Of a stretch of 64,000 nucleotides of DNA, positions 36,050 through 49,878 are shown one piece after another. Source of the DNA: Eupeodes corollae (Eukaryota > Arthropoda > Insecta > Diptera > Syrphidae); the NCBI RefSeq assembly GCF_945859685.1, contig NC_079148.1, positions 141,047,133 to 141,111,132 of the forward strand, given 5' to 3'. The notes below the pieces were generated by a model. That model was given only the letters and a program-made list of their open reading frames with translations. It was not told the origin of the DNA and did not search any database. Positions within the stretch are counted from its first letter, which is position 1, and every line of letters begins with the position of its first letter. A program made the position numbers and the translations under genes.

Positions 36050-38450
36050 ATTAACTATTGAACTTTTTTTATTTTCTATTTTTCGACATACTAGATTTAA
36101 ATTTCCATTAGTGAGGTAAGCATCTTGTTTTAACACTAAAATTGCTGAATATATATTTTTTCTTTCTTGAATGTTATTCTTTTCTAACTCAAAATATTTA
36201 AAAATGTTACAATAATTTGGTAAACCAACTTCTTTGTTTTAATTAACAGTTTTTACAAAAACAGACCAAAAATAATAAATAAAAAAAAAATAATGTAAGA
36301 TGAAAATATTAATTAAATTAATTAACACAATCTTCAATATTTTTAATTAATATAAAATCACAAAAGTATAATTTTCCTTTCTTAGCCATTTTCTGTTACA
36401 CATTATTTTTGTTAAATTTGTTTTATATTTCATTTCTAAAGTCAGTTGAGTTTAAAACATTTCCAAAAAAATCCTTTACAATCTACTTTACATTATTATA
36501 GTTTATGTTATGTATAGGTGGGAAAATATTTAATTATTTTTTTTGTTTTATTTTCAAACTTTTTTTTTTGTTGCTGTTTTTTTGTTATTAAGAACTATCG
36601 TAAGGTACTTTATTCATGGAAATTGATATAAGAAATTCTATATAAACTTCTATCGTGTGTGCCTACAAATTACTGTATATATATTATATATATGTATTTA
36701 TACATATATATATATAATAAATGTATATATGTATATAAATAGCCTATGCTTAGAAATCCTGAAGCAATGATAACCAGTGTATTTCTTTTTACATTATATT
36801 TTATGTATAATTTATAATTTTTTTACTGTTCACAATTCTACTGCATATAATTTATGCTATTGTTATTATTTTTATTTATTTTTAATATGTCAATCATTAA
36901 AGCGAATCGGTTTGATTTTGTATAAACGTTTTTTTCTTTTACACATTTAAAACATTGAATTTATTAGTTAAAAAAAAATATATATAATATATTCTAAAAT
37001 TATTCATTATTTTTGTTTTGTTTTTCTTGTTAAATTCGTGCAAAAGTAATTACTATTTTTTTGTTTCTTCTATTTAATTATTTGATTTTGATTTCTTTTT
37101 GTGAGATAGAAATATTATTTATATAATTTCTAAACGAATATATATTTTATTTTTGTTTTGTATTCATTTAATCTAATTTTAAAATTAAGTCATTTGATCA
37201 CCATTTTTGTTAATCAGTATTTTTTGTTTTAAATATTTATTAGAATTTACACATAAATCTATAACACATTAAATATCAGCAATAATTATATTTTAGGTAT
37301 ACATTAGGTATATACAATATGACATACGTACGTACATATGTATATAATTATGTAATAATAAAAAGAAATAGGCTTCCTATTGATTTATGAATATATAGTG
37401 ATGGGTTTTTTATAGTGACTTTATTTTCAACACTGTATCCGTTAATTAAGTTAATAATATGACTTAAAAAATCCATTTGTTTATAGATTTTAAATCGATT
37501 TTTCTATGCACAACGATATTAATTTTGTTTTTTAAATAACTTTATCTATTTTTTTTTCTGGAGTTTTTAACAAACCATTTTCCAGTATAATTCTTTAGTA
37601 AAATCTACAAGAGTTAGTCTCGGATAATAAGATTTTGTGAATTACAACATTTTGTTATTAATGATTTGGTTGAACACGAAAACCTTTTCATTGTTAAATA
37701 TTTTTGAATTTTTTAAAATTTTTAAAGGTGGACAAATTAAACAGGAACAATAGTCCAACTTGTTGTTTTGTTTTTTCAACTTGCAGTCTATGCTGTGTGT
37801 GGATTTATTTGTTTAGTAAAATATTTAAATATCTATGTACAAAAATTTCGTTTGCTTTATTTTTGTTTTATTTTCAAATAAATATTTACACTACATTTGG
37901 CATTTTTATATACAATTTATTTATGTTTTATTTTTAATTTTATTTTGTTTTATGCAAATGCGATTGTGTCGTATTCTAAATCTAAAAACATACTTGTCAT
38001 GAAGGTAGTCTTTATTTTGTATTTTTATTTAAAATCACATAAATATAATACATTTATGTTTAAACGTATATGTAGTATGTACACTCATAAATATCTAATA
38101 TTTTTTTATTTTAAAGAACCACATGAAAATGGAGAATATTCTAAAATTAATTCCCTTTAATAATTGTTTGTTATATTTTTCAGTATGTAACTACAAATAT
38201 TTTTGTTTTTAGTTAAGTAATAAATTGTATTTGAACTTTTTTTGGTTTCTTTTTTTTTATTATTATTTTTGTGAATAAGGCATTTGTAAATGTAATATTT
38301 ATTTCTTCTATATCAATATATATATAGGTATATATATGTACATATATAGATTTGTTTATAATAAATTTCCTCGTATCAATTTTTTTTTAAGTTTATGTAG
38401 TTAAGTTTTTTTTTATAAGACAAAAATAGAACAAAATTTGTAAATGCATG
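36050..38450. repeat. T-rich low-complexity block 2 with TA microsatellite
   Basis: It has the same composition as block 1. At about 36675-36745 alternating ta/tgta repeats form a long palindromic tatata tract, with shorter ones near 37340 and 38325. No gene is seen. The open frames at 37704-38160 are Phe/Tyr-rich and not credible. Confidence 0.55.
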
Positions 38451-38960
38451 GTTTGAGTATCATTTATTATTTTTTTGTCGAGAGTGTTGTTGAAACTTTA
38501 AAGATATAAATTATTAAAACAGTTAAAAGTTATATTTTTTGTATGTGCACTATTGAACTCTTTGTCAAATTCACTGAAATTGGTTCAATCGCTTTCTTTT
38601 TGTAGTTGTAGTTTTTCAAAAGAGAATTTCAAAAAAATAAATATAAAAACTAAAAATAATTGTTTCGTTTTATTTCACAGACAATGATGGAATAGCGAAA
38701 TTCTTTTATGCTTGTAAGGAATAAAAAGGATAAACATTATTCAAATACTAGAACTTAGAATTTTTCTTTTTCAAAACGTGTCTTTTTGTTTTTAATAAAA
38801 ATTGAAGTGGCGTACCAAACGGTCTTACCGAGTTTTAGTGGATTTTACATGAGACAAAATGCAATAAAATGTTCATTTATGTATACAATTCTTAAATTGC
38901 AAAATATTGAAACCAAATTTTGAAGTTATTCAAAAATAAGTAGTTATGAACCTTAACAAT
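38451..38960. other. spacer, nothing recognised
   Basis: AT-rich, with no coding or repeat signal that I can support. Confidence 0.4.
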
Positions 38961-39166
38961 TTAATTTAGAAAACGAAAAATAAAACGAATATTAAATTGA
39001 CTTATCAGACAATTATACGTCCGATGATGGACGACAAAGATCCAAAAAGCGTCGCGATATAAATATAATATTAACAAAAAGTTGTGAAATTTATTGTTTT
39101 AAAATTAAACAAAATAATAAAAATAAAAAATTTAATATTCGTTTTATTTTTCGTTTTCTAAATTAA
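38961..39166. repeat. perfect 38-bp inverted repeat with 130-bp loop
   Basis: The arms 38961-38998 and 39129-39166 are exact reverse complements, each containing gaaaacgaaaaataaaac or its reverse. The loop holds a small hairpin, cgtcc-gatgat-ggacg, and the CpG-containing word gcgtcgcgat. Perfect identity in a region of decayed repeats implies recent origin or selection. Confidence 0.85.
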
Positions 39167-39239
39167 TTGCACCACAACCGGAGACAACCACACCATGTAC
39201 TTCACCATTTAATTCTTTCTTAGTTAATTATGTGTATTG

Positions 39240-40200
39240 CCTTCATATTCCTTCACCAAACTCTATTCTGTTTTTGATCGAATATGTCACATCATTTTAA
39301 TCTTAAATCTTTTGGTATTCAGCTTATGGTTTTAAATTGGTTAAATTTGTATCTTACAAACAGATTTCAGAACGTTAAATTTAAAAGATATATTTCCAGG
39401 ATTTCTAAAGTATCATTTGGTGTACCACATGCCAGCCATCTTGGGCCTCCTCTGTTTACTATTTTTATAACAAAATGCTTTAACATTAAAAAAAAGTTAA
39501 ATGTTAAGAAAATCATTGGATTTTCGAATACTTTTTCAAAATCACTTCAAGAGAAGTTAAAGCAGCAACTATCACTTCAAAGTCGAAGATGCAACTTCTC
39601 ACTAACCAAGTACATTACATTAAAAAGTTAAGGTCCCTTAAGTGAAAATACTACTGTTCTTAAACAATTTTCTCTTATCGAATTCAAATCACACCATCAC
39701 GTTAATTCACTACGTTTTAAGTTCGGAAAAAAAGAAATGCAAATCAATAAAAGTGAATTTCAAAACTCCAATTTTAATTTTATTTCAAGTAAAAGTGTAA
39801 TGTAGAGCCTAGCCTTATATGCATATCTAAAGGATCAAGACTTTAACGCATTGAATTTAGAATTCCTTATGCCTGGAAATCGGTTTTCTAGAATAAGGGT
39901 TTATTTTTTGGAATAAACAAAACTTTAGTAGGTATCAATCAAATAGAAAGAGTTAAAAGGGCTTTTAAGACGGACAATTGAAACTCCATTGTATTCTCCA
40001 TAATTTAGTCTAATTGGTCTTCCCCAAAAGAATAGAATAGAGATCTTTTCAGAATACAATATTCGAGTTTTATGTCCCTGAGAGAATGATGCACTAACTC
40101 AAGTTAAGAAAATGTCCAAGACATAGCACAAATGATGCTAGCAATGATTGTTACACAAGATAAATGAATTATTTTATAAATAAAAACTAATAATAGAATT
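39240..40200 (+). mobile_element. decayed LINE reverse-transcriptase fragment
   Basis: The frame at 39284-39631 reads LKSFGIQLMVLNWLNLYLTN, then VKFKRYIS and FGVPHASHLGPPLFTIF, matching the palm region (GVPQGSxLGPLLF) of Jockey/CR1-type reverse transcriptases. The YADD box is replaced by GFSNTF. Further stop-laden pieces (RVKRAFKTDN, about 39950) resemble the C-terminal region. It is non-functional. Confidence 0.7.
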
Positions 40201-40224
40201 CAATAAAAAAACTAAAATTATGCA

Positions 40225-41290
40225 CTACAGTTTCCTCAAAACTAATTTTCTGGCAAAACTAGCAGCCCTATTCTGCTATTCACTTAGATCGTATATTCGA
40301 TTCACCCATTCGATTCCCTTTAAAACTGCCTTTGCATTCTACTATCCATCGGGTGAACTACATTATCCCAAACCAATTTGACATTCAAATAAACAGGTGT
40401 TCATGTAAAAATCTTGGAAATGTTGGATAAATTGTTTTGATTCATACAAAAATTAAGTTTAATCAATCCACCTTAACAGAATAATTTGTGTAATTTTCAG
40501 AAACGGGCAGGAAAAAAAGAATACTCAAACAATGAACTCGGGGAAATGTTAAAAAAGTGTCTTCCTTCCCCTTAAAATGTTAATATTCTTTTATTTATAA
40601 AACAAATGTTCTAAATTTAGCAACAAATTAGTTTTCACTTACATTTTCTTACAAAAATTAACAAACCAGACATCAAATGAAAAATCCGCTGCATTTTATA
40701 TGCGGATCTGAATTGTATAGAATGAATGCTTTCACGTGAATAGAAAAATACCGCGCACTATTACCGACGTTACCGACATACACAGATTCTCTTCGAATGA
40801 AAAGCAGAATAATGATTAGTGAAAATTCAAGTAAAATTCCCCTCGATGAATAGCAGAATAGGCCAGTAGATCTAAACGAGTTTGGTGTTTTTAAATTTTC
40901 AAAAATTTGATTTAGATGTCAATCCAATAGAAATATTGTTCGAGGAAAATAATTGTATTGACTTTAAACTAATTTTTTGCAAAAACTTAAGACTGAAAAC
41001 CATTTTAAAACTATCCTTTAAACTAGCTTTAAAGAAACTAAATGATATTGGCGTAATATATCTTGTTTGCGAAAACTCAAACTTATCTTTCGAACATTTT
41101 TATTAAACTACAATGTTAAACATAAAAGTTTGTAGATGAATGATAACAAATAAATAAATAATTATACAGCATGTACACACTTTGAAGAAAATAACAATTA
41201 AGCCTGAAAAGACCGTTTCAGACAAAATGTCATTTACTCTTTTGAAAACTAACTTGATTGATGGGGCTTTATTTAAGTTAACATTCTGAT
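40225..41290 (+). repeat. interspersed repeat R2, copy 1 (interrupted by MITE-3)
   Basis: It shares with copy 2 (44265-44780) the words tgcaaaactag, ttgatttagatgtccaat, ccattttaaaact, ctttaaagaa and cctgaa-aagtttagtc-type blocks in the same order. No coding signature was found, and the 74-residue open frame at 40882-41106 is not recognised. MITE-3 occupies 40267-40865. Confidence 0.5.
40267..40865. mobile_element. MITE-3, about 600-bp TIR element
   Basis: The left end CCCTATTCTGCTATTCA and right end TGAATAGCAGAATAGG are inverted repeats, with CAG on both flanks (40264-40266 and 40864-40867 region). Gaatgaa/agcagaata subterminal words recur inside. The R2 copy at about 44360 runs through the corresponding site without it. 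Confidence 0.72.
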
Positions 41291-41539
41291 CTAAAATATA
41301 TTTACGAAAGTTTACGATATGTTAAAAGAAGCAGACATTTATAAGCCAAGTCATATTTTATATTTGGATAATTTTCCTCTCTTTCCTGATAACAAAATTT
41401 GTTTTGTATCATATTATTTGTTTCGAAACACCAACTTCAATAATTCTGAAAATAAAAATAAGAAGAGAACAAACTAAATGAAAACGAATAAATAAAATAA
41501 TCAACAAAAATTAAAACAACTCAATTGTATTTTTTTTTT

Positions 41540-43130
41540 CAATAATCATGCTTACTATTTATTAATTTCTTGTTTTTTTTTTTATTTTGTTTTGCTTCAT
41601 TGCTTTTTTGCTTTTTTCTTTTTTTAAGCAGTAGATATTCCATAAATTCCAACGAAAATAAAAATAATAAGACAAAATGATAAAATTAAAAATAAAAGTA
41701 ATAATTTTCTTCTTTTCTTTTTGCATTAAATATATATCATATTAAAATTATTTGTATAATAGTACTTGAATAGGTTGAATATATATTTATATTATTATAA
41801 TAGTGCACAAAGCATCAAACACAAACAAAATTATAATATTTTTTAAAATTTATTTTTTTTGAAGACATTAATTAAGATAAAATATTGAAGGTATTTCTAT
41901 TTTATTTGTGTAAAATAATTGTTTTGTTTTGTTTAATTTTATTTTTAGTTTAATTTATATTTAAAAATTTTCAGTACATGCAAGACAAAAAAAAGATAAT
42001 TGTTTAATAATATATGTAATAACTTTCGTATTTATATAGTTTTAGTTGTTTCTGGTATTAATTAATAATTTTAATAATAATAAAACAGTATACAAATCCC
42101 TTTAATAGTTAACTAAATAATAATTTGTTATTTATTTATTTTATTTGTTATACTAAAACACAAAATTGACATACAAATAATTATTGTTTATTTTTTTTAA
42201 TAATATTGTTATTTAAAATAGAAAATTAATTTTATAAAACTCAGCATTAATTCATAATTTTATACATATATAAGTCTAATCAAGATATTTTCTTTTATTT
42301 ATTTATTATTTTAAATAATTGTGTAATATTGTTTCTCATCTTAAGTCTATGAATAGTCACAAGTTTTATTTAAAAAATATTTTTAATAAATCTAATAAGA
42401 AACAAAAAAGAAGAAATCAATAAAATATTTGTTAAAAAAATTAATAAATCTCGGTGTACAAATATTAAGGAGATATTTTTAATGTAGGTATATTTTTGTT
42501 TAAATTGTATTGCAAAGATTATGTTTTGATTTGTTTATGTTTATTTTTTAGAAAGCGATAGTCCATTCAGCAGTAAACAAAATTGTGTAAAATCTGAATT
42601 TATAACAATAATAATATTTATGTTTTATAATATTTGTATGTTTGTATATACTTTGAAGTCTATTATTTGTTGTTTAATGATAGCATCTACTAAAAAAAGA
42701 TTATTTGATATTTATGTATGTTTTATGTGTTCTGTAGTAAATTTAAATTGCAAAGTAGTAAGTTTGTTTCAATTAAACAACTGAGAGAAAGAAATAACTA
42801 TGTGTTGAATTCAGTTTACACTAAGATTGTGATTTGTTTATTTTTAACGATGAATATTTGTTTTTAAATTGATTTCCTTCTTGAAATCGAAACAGATTAA
42901 AAAAAAGAAAACTATCAACACTATAGTAATGGTACATAGATATAATATAGTATATTATTATTTGTGGTCCATGAAACCCTATAATTTTTTCGGAATAAAC
43001 ACGTATAGTTAAAGTTTATATCTACAATTTTGTACATACATACATAAATTTAAATACGATTTTTCCCTTTTTTAGTAATAATAATAATAATTAGATACAA
43101 TTTTTTCGTGAGATGATTGATTACGCAGAG
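41540..43130. repeat. T-rich and A-rich low-complexity block 3
   Basis: Long T/A runs with taataata and tttattta words, no open frame of interest, and the same character as blocks 1, 2 and 4. Strand bias is weaker than in block 1. Confidence 0.5.
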
Positions 43131-44264
43131 CATTCGAAGACCAGCAGGAAGGGATTGAATTTAAAAATAAAATAAAAAACATAAACTTGCTTCCTTTATG
43201 GTTCAACAAATGTTCGTTTACGAAACTGTTATCATTCGAAGTATTTCGATTGTAATAAAAATGAAACTACGATTACAATGTCCATACAGCTTCAAACTTA
43301 AAACAAACCATTCTATTCAAATTTGTCTAATAGAAATTAACACTTAAACCCAAAATTATTCAAATAGTTAGAAAGATTTTTTTTGAAAAATGTATACATA
43401 GTTAAGTATGTACCTATACAATGTTTAAAACTAAAAAATAAATAATTTAGCTATAACCAATTGGAAAAATTGAACGAAATTTTAATTTTATGTACATAAA
43501 CAAAACTTTGTTATTTGTTTGCTAAAACTAAACGAATGCATATTCGGAAGTAGAAAAGTAGTTGACGAATATTTCCTATCAATGAATCATCTTAACGTAG
43601 CTTAAATTAAATTAGAGAAGAGTCAAACAACAATACGCTGAATACAAAAAGCAGTAATTGCTTCAAATTTGTTATTTAATTTTTAAATTTAATTTGCTTT
43701 GTTACAAAGAACTTATTGCATGCAGTTTCTATGCAAAACGATTTTTGATTTAACTTGTTTCAAAATTAAGGAAACTGATTTGTTTAGTTCTGAAAAACTA
43801 GTAGGTATTAATGTATTCATGTGATTTCAAGAAATAAAGTTCAAAATTCCCAAGTTAAGTCCTTGAGTTTAAATCCTGGAAAACAAACAATCCTTTCATC
43901 ATTTTATTCCTTTCAAATTATGCGACGGTTGTTTGGCAAATATATTTTTTAATTTGTATAAAATTTAAAAAATCAGATGTATCACAAATTCCTCGCACCA
44001 AAAACTAACAACAATTAAATTTCTAGTGGAAAATCTTAACAAGTTTTGCATTACCTAAGGATTTTTTAAAAGTTTTTTATTGGGTATACAAATACATACA
44101 AGTTTCCCAAATAGATTGCGATGGAGTTAGTGATGAGGATTTTGGTAGTATTAATTAAAGGCCGAAAGTATTATGAAAACGTGAGGTTAAAAAATGATAC
44201 CCAAAAAATGGAATGATGAATGAAGTGGAAATGAATAAATCCTGTTTTTTTTTAACTTATTTAA
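43131..44264. other. AT-rich spacer, nothing recognised
   Basis: No gene, RNA or transposon end was found. Confidence 0.4.
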
Positions 44265-44780
44265 CACCAAAACTAGTTTTAAAAAGATTTCAAATTTTGA
44301 ATTTATAATTTTTATTTAAATGGCAATTATTTGAGATATTGCATTATTGAAAATAGTTTAGCTGCAAAACTAGTTTCGAAACGGTTTCTAGGTTTCAAAT
44401 TGTTCAAACATTTGATTTAGACGTCCAATTAAATGAAATTAGTTTTTGAATTATAATTTGATTGATATTTAAATAAAATTTTCTAAGAACATAAAAATTG
44501 TAACCATTTTAAAACTAATTTTAAAGAACCTCAATAATTAGTAAAATGTCTGAAAAACCTAAAGCTGAAAATTACTTTAAAGTTTCAATAAAATGATCCT
44601 AAATATTTTCTTTTTCAATAGCACACTCAAAACTCGAACAATTTTATAAAAGTAACAGCAAGATAAATGTTTCAAAATAATATAAAAACTCGTAGATAAA
44701 CCTAAATCCCATCACGGCCTGAATAAAGTTTAGTCTGGAGATGATTGTTATTTTGAAAAATGGATAGTTATTAAAATGAA
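44265..44780 (+). repeat. interspersed repeat R2, copy 2
   Basis: Same block order as copy 1 but without the MITE-3 insertion. It includes two ACTAGT words (tgcaaaactagtttcg near 44363). Diverged and non-coding. Confidence 0.5.
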
Positions 44781-46590
44781 ACCAGCTTAATGCTTCTTTT
44801 AAAAACGTTTTAAAAACATATTCAGTTGTTATTTTTTGAATCTCCGGGCCATACTCTGTAATGCTTTTTGAAAGCGAATATTTTGTACTCTCTATTTCTA
44901 ATACGGATAAGAAATCTAGAACTTACCGAATGACAAATCAGCATTCGGATTTTTCGAACCAGGCAATGCGTTTCCAATGTCATTAGCGTTCGAAAACGAA
45001 AATTTTGTTTCTATACCAAGGAAGATAACGAATTGCAATTCGAAGGTCGTTTTCAAAGGACACAAAAGAAAAATTGTGTTAAGTTGTGTGAAATAGATAA
45101 AATATAAATAAGGAAATAATAATTTTATTAAAAATTTAAGCAAATAAATCCCATTACAGGGAATCATCAGCGAAAAATGTGCATACCAAGCAAAAGCAAT
45201 TTGAAAATATGGTGGAATTCGTATGACTCGAAGGAAAAGAAGTATACTTTGGCAAAAGACAAATTTCAACACAAAAAAGCGAAATGACTATGAAAACAAT
45301 TAGCTTAAACTTTCTAAGCTTCAATTAAAATGAGAGATATGGAAATTGCAAAGCAGTGAAGTGTAAAAAAAAGTCATTACGACTCTCAAGTCATAATAAT
45401 GACTGAATTTTAATTTAAATTTTGTCCTCGTCTTCTTTGTGATTTGTTTTGATTTTTTTTGTATATTTACTTTGACAAATCTCATAAGAATTACTTCGAG
45501 CCTCGGCAAATCTATTCTATAAATAGAAAAAGTACTTGATGTATTCATAAACGAATCGAATCGGATTGGCTTTCGAAACTCATTACAGAGTAGGACCCTG
45601 TTTATCAAAGAGTAAAATAGAAGCAATAGAATCATTTAGTTTTCTTGGACTCGAGTTAGTATAAAATTTTGTCAGGAAATTGACTGAAAAGAGTTTTCCG
45701 GTATGAAATACTTTTTAATGAAATTAGACAAAGACAAACTTATTTCCTACTTTTTAGAACTAATGTCAGCTTCTGGTTACAGTACTTATAATACTGAAAA
45801 TTCAGCGTAATTCATTTCTTTTGTTGGTAGATTAACGAAATAAGAGCTCTTCATTACCCTCATAAATTCTAAAATTGATTTAATCCATCAAAACTTAAAA
45901 AATCAAGTGTTTTTCCACCTGACGTCAGTCTTAAAATGAATTTAGAAATATATGAAATTATTTTAGTATATTTTTTTTTCTCCAAATTGTTTAAAATTCA
46001 TATAACGGTAAGACATACAAAATTTGGAATGAATTATTGTAAGTATGCAGTTTCAATATTGTTTGGTATGAAAAACACTGTAGTTATGTAGATTGTGGGG
46101 TACCTTAAGGGATTTAATTGTTTCATATCCTTAAAAACCTTAGGTTCTATTGTTTTTACACTGTTTCTCTTTTTTTGGCAGTTAAATCTAAACAATTTTC
46201 GAAATCATGCGAATGACCCTCTAATATGAGTTACATAATATGTAAGTATGTTTTCATCAAATCAAAATCAATTCAAATTAAAACTAAATTTAATTGAAGC
46301 CTCTGTGAAATTTTGTTCCAACAACTTTTCATTCAAAACTTCTCGACCCAAAAATTTCGAATTTCTAGAAATAAACTACATCATTCAAATTAGATGATAA
46401 AAAAATATAACGAAATTAAACTATCCAAAACAATTAAAAAAAGAAAATAACTTTGGTAGAAAATTTACTAGCTCATCCCCCAATTTCTCCACTGGTCTCC
46501 GCCCAAATCTCCACACAACCATCCACATTTTCTAAAAAAAAAACTTAAAATTCTGAGTTTTTCCCCCACTTGTTCCACCCACTTTTTTTT
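44781..46590. other. AT-rich region without recognised genes
   Basis: Minus-strand open frames at 44916-45272 and 45321-45635 lack any family motif and have the composition expected by chance. I see nothing else. Confidence 0.4.
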
Positions 46591-48760
46591 TATAAAGTTG
46601 TCTTCTCATAATACATACATACATAGATATACAATACCCAAATCATAAAAAAAAATAAATAAAAGTTTCTATTTTTTCTTGTTGTTAATAAATTTTTGTT
46701 TTGTTTACACTTATTTTGATTTTGTTTTAGGTTTTTTGTTTTATTTTCTCATCTAAATAGATTAAGTTTATAATATATATATATTTATATGTAATAGGTA
46801 TACATTTTAGTATTTTAGATATTAATTTTAAAATTAACTTCGTATTATTTAAATTTTATTTAATTAATGTCTTGTATAAATTGTTAAACCAACATCTCTT
46901 TTCTTTTTTTTTTCTTTTGCATTTTTTAATAATAATTCGCATTTTGTCTCACATTTTGTTTTGTTTTGCTTTTTTTTTGTTTTAATTAAAGTCTACTACT
47001 ACTAGTGTTAAATATAATATATATTTGTATTTTTGTTTTGTTTGTTTGTATAATATAATAGTAAGTATTGTTTTGTTTCTTTTGTTTGTTTGTTTAGACG
47101 ATCATTATAAAACTACATCACATTAATATATCTTCATAATAGTTATTTATAATTATATTTTTTTTTGTTTTATTTGTTTATTTTTAGTATATATATATAT
47201 ATCTATATTTTGTTTGTTTGTTTTTTTGCAAAGTACATTGTTTTGTTAAATTTTTACACTTTATTTTATTATTATCATTATTAGAATTCTAATTTGTTCA
47301 ATACAATACAATATTACTATGCTAAGGGGTTTCCACTTAAAAAAGAAAATGAAAAAAAAAATAATAAACATTATATTATCATTATTTCTACTTGGTTGGT
47401 TATATTATTTAAAAATATTTGTTTAAAAGCAGTTTCTTTAATCCACAGTTAGAATCGGTTAACATTTTTTTTTGTTTTCTCATGTATACAATATATATAT
47501 AATAGTTATACACATCACACTAAAAAGCTAACTACTTATTTATTTGTTTATTAATTAGTTAAGAAAAAAAAATAAAATATATAAAGAACTTTTTTTTTTC
47601 TAATTTCTATAATTTTTTCACATCATTTTACGCTTTCCCGACGAAGAAGAAAAAATTAAAATATATTTATATGTAATAATTTCCATTTCGTTTCAGTTAA
47701 TGTTAATTTTTAATGTTAAATTCAAACACTTATATTTTGTTGTTTTGTTAATTTAAATTGTGTATAATTGTTCTTCATAAACTATTATCCTATAAAAGAA
47801 TAAAGAGAAAACATTTAGCCCATGTTACTATCCATGTTGTGCTCTACGAAATGTGTATCGTATTAATTTTAACTATAACTACGTTTTTTTTAAAATACAT
47901 AGATTTTTGCGTGATTGCAAACAAGTATTTTGTTTATAAGAAATAAATTGTTAATACGTTTTCTTTTGCCTGTTTGCCAGTATTTGTAGTGAATTAAAAA
48001 AATAATATATATATGATAATTATTAAATATAGTTATTTTTGTTTGTTGTTGTTTGAACTTAGAAATAGTGATAAGATTTATATTTATAGATAAAGATGTT
48101 TAAAAAAATAATAAAGAAAAAAAAAAAGAACTAGAATTATTAGTATATTACAATTACACTGATTGAAAGAAGAAAAAGAAGAATTTATACAATTTGTTTA
48201 TAAAATAAACTCCACTATAGCCTAATAATATAATTCCTATAACAATAATTTGTTGTAATTTTAATAAATGTTTTTTAATTTGTTGTGTGTGTGTGTAATG
48301 TTGAATATTCATTTAAAAATATGCATAGAATATATTCATGAATTTGTTTACAAAATATTTTATGTTAAATATATTTTTTCTTCTGTTTTTAAGATCATCA
48401 AGAAAGAAATAGTATTTAAAATTTAAATAAACAATAAATTCCCCTTTTGACGAATATGAATATAAGTTTGTGGAGTTAAAGTTTCATATTTTAAAAAAAA
48501 ACTATTAAAGACAAATTATTTGTGTATTACTAATTTACACAATTTTTGTTCACCACAAAATACAAAATAAAATCTAATATTAAATGGGCCTTTTGTAAAA
48601 GTGCCACTTCTTATCAAAAAAAAAATACAGACATTAAAATTCGAATAAAATAACTTTTTCTGCCAACACACATTTTTGTCATTCATCATTTTTGTTGATT
48701 TGTTTCTTTGTTTGTTCTTCTTCTTAAATAATTTAAATATTTTTATTTTTTTAACACTTT
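46591..48760 (-). other. T-rich block 4, probably distal Hipk 3' UTR
   Basis: Same low-complexity character as the other blocks, A-rich on the minus strand, with many AATAAA-type signals. It directly follows the CAA-rich leader of the Hipk 3' UTR and is best read as its continuation. The true end is unknown. Confidence 0.45.
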
Positions 48761-49205
48761 TCGGCAGATCTCATTCTTTTTCTTGTTCGAATTTGAGGAG
48801 TCGTCGACGTCACCATTCGCGTTTGCTGTCTTCGTCGTCGTCGTTGTTGTTGACTTTTCAAATTAATTGTTTGTTGGAGCAGCGTAAACCACCATTGCGT
48901 TATTTGCATATTTGTTGGTTGGTTTAATTCTATTTGTTGTTGTTGATCTTGTACATTTTCTTGTTCTTGCTGTTGTTGTTGTTTAAATTGTTGATTGCGA
49001 TTATGATGATGGTGTTGTTGGTTTCGAAGAAATTTACCAAAAACTTCTGAACCATTCAGAAACGATCTTCAGCAAAAAAGAAGAAAAATCAATTAAGAAA
49101 ATACGATTTTTGAAATAAAAGTTTTTTTCAAAACAAAATGTGCATTTCAAAAGTTCTTGTTTCTAAAACCAAATGCACTGTTAACTCACTCGATTGTGTG
49201 TCATT
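48761..49205 (-). other. proximal 3' UTR of Hipk
   Basis: Downstream of the TAA stop on the minus strand the sequence is rich in CAA/CAG and CGACGA triplets (48780-49020). It looks like former or near-coding repeat sequence, but is outside the reading frame. Confidence 0.55.
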
Positions 49206-49847
49206 TTATTCTCCATACCATATGTTCGCAGGTGCGTAATGGGCATGTTTGCTGGCTACCTGTGCTGGACTTAATGGACCAAATTGACTGTACTGTGTTG
49301 GGAATTGTATATGCGCTGGCAGGGGATGCGCTGGGAGTACCTGAAGATATTCCAGATTTGTATATTCACATCTTCTTCGTTTTGGAAGAAAATGTATGAA
49401 AAATATTTACCTGTCTATTGGAGGCATTATGTGCTGGCGGCGGAACTACACGATTGTAGTTCTGATATGGAGCCTGTGACACAAACACTGTCGGTCTACG
49501 GTACATATCGCCTTGGGCGTAGATTTCCTGCTGCAAGATAGCTGCTGGCGAGCCACCAATTGGTGTATTGGACTGATGCTGCTGCTGTCGATAGATTGGG
49601 GCACCCCAAGACGGTGCAACAGTTGCAGTATTGGCAGCTGAGACAACTGCGGCAGCAGCTGCTGCTGACGTCTTTGAATGCGCCATTGGTGGTGGAGCCG
49701 CCTGCTGAGCCACCATATACGAAGATGACGTCTCACGCTTGTGATGAGTGTTATGGTGAGCTGGCGGTGCCCACGATGAGCGTTTATCTACTTGTGGGGG
49801 ATATTCATAGAACTCGAGTGGTTCTTGCTTCGGTATGTGCAGCTGTT

Positions 49848-49878
<31 letters not shown>

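Noticed and set aside
28975..38160. Phe/Leu/Tyr-rich frames that look like membrane proteins
   Set aside because: T-rich sequence yields hydrophobic codons. There are no conserved motifs, and similar frames occur throughout the T-rich blocks.
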